Assembly (NCBI GenBank): GCA_000715855.1 | Contig: KL571224.1 | Coordinates: forward strand, 29,280-34,799 | Direction of reading: 5' to 3' | DNA length: 5,520 nt | DNA from: Actinoplanes liguriensis | Lineage (GTDB): Bacteria; Actinomycetota; Actinomycetes; Mycobacteriales; Micromonosporaceae | Shown here: one piece after another, positions 5,517-5,520 of the stretch | Layout of the letters: each line of letters opens with the position of its first letter | Numbering within the stretch: the stretch's first letter is position 1 | Made by a program: the position numbers and the translations under genes | Notes under the pieces: model-generated | Database searches by the model: none | What the model was told of the DNA's origin: nothing | The model's input: the letters and a program-made list of their open reading frames with translations, nothing else

Positions 5517-5520
5517 CTCG

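Overview
The window is high-GC DNA with strong third-position G/C bias, GGGGAG-type ribosome binding sites and GTG/ATG starts. This points to an actinobacterium; a Micromonosporaceae-like source is my guess from protein flavour and is not proven. Both ends carry the synthetic Tn5/Nextera mosaic end (3-21 and 5499-5516). The genomic part is therefore about 22-5498, and the two outer genes are truncated by library or assembly artefacts.

Layout: 22-370 (+) is the C-terminal end of a membrane protein, possibly a GT87/DUF2029-type glycosyltransferase, followed by a strong hairpin terminator (386-415). Converging on it from the right is a minus-strand pair. nfo (4583-3810) encodes a complete endonuclease IV with all nine expected metal ligands. 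Twenty-two bases downstream, a gene starting at 3787 encodes a large GT-C-fold-like membrane protein that ends at 514. That gene is broken in this sequence: its N-terminal part is spread over three reading frames (3787 to about 3530, about 3530 to about 3310, then 3306-514), with two apparent one-base losses. The last and longest piece (930 codons) carries the whole 11-helix membrane domain. Divergent from nfo, across 130 bases, 4714 to the window end (+) encodes a secreted protein of unknown function that is cut off by the adapter.

The most unusual biology is in the GT-C-like protein. It has a disordered N-terminal tail of about 250 residues (once the frames are joined) and a disordered Lys/Glu/Ala/Pro-rich insert of about 290 residues between helices 6 and 7. 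By topology both lie in the cytoplasm. The insert is built from two families of 30-33 bp tandem repeats. I see no CRISPR array, rRNA, tRNA, natural insertion sequence or defence system. Co-transcription of nfo with the membrane protein looks likely from spacing, but a functional link between DNA repair and envelope glycosylation is not shown.
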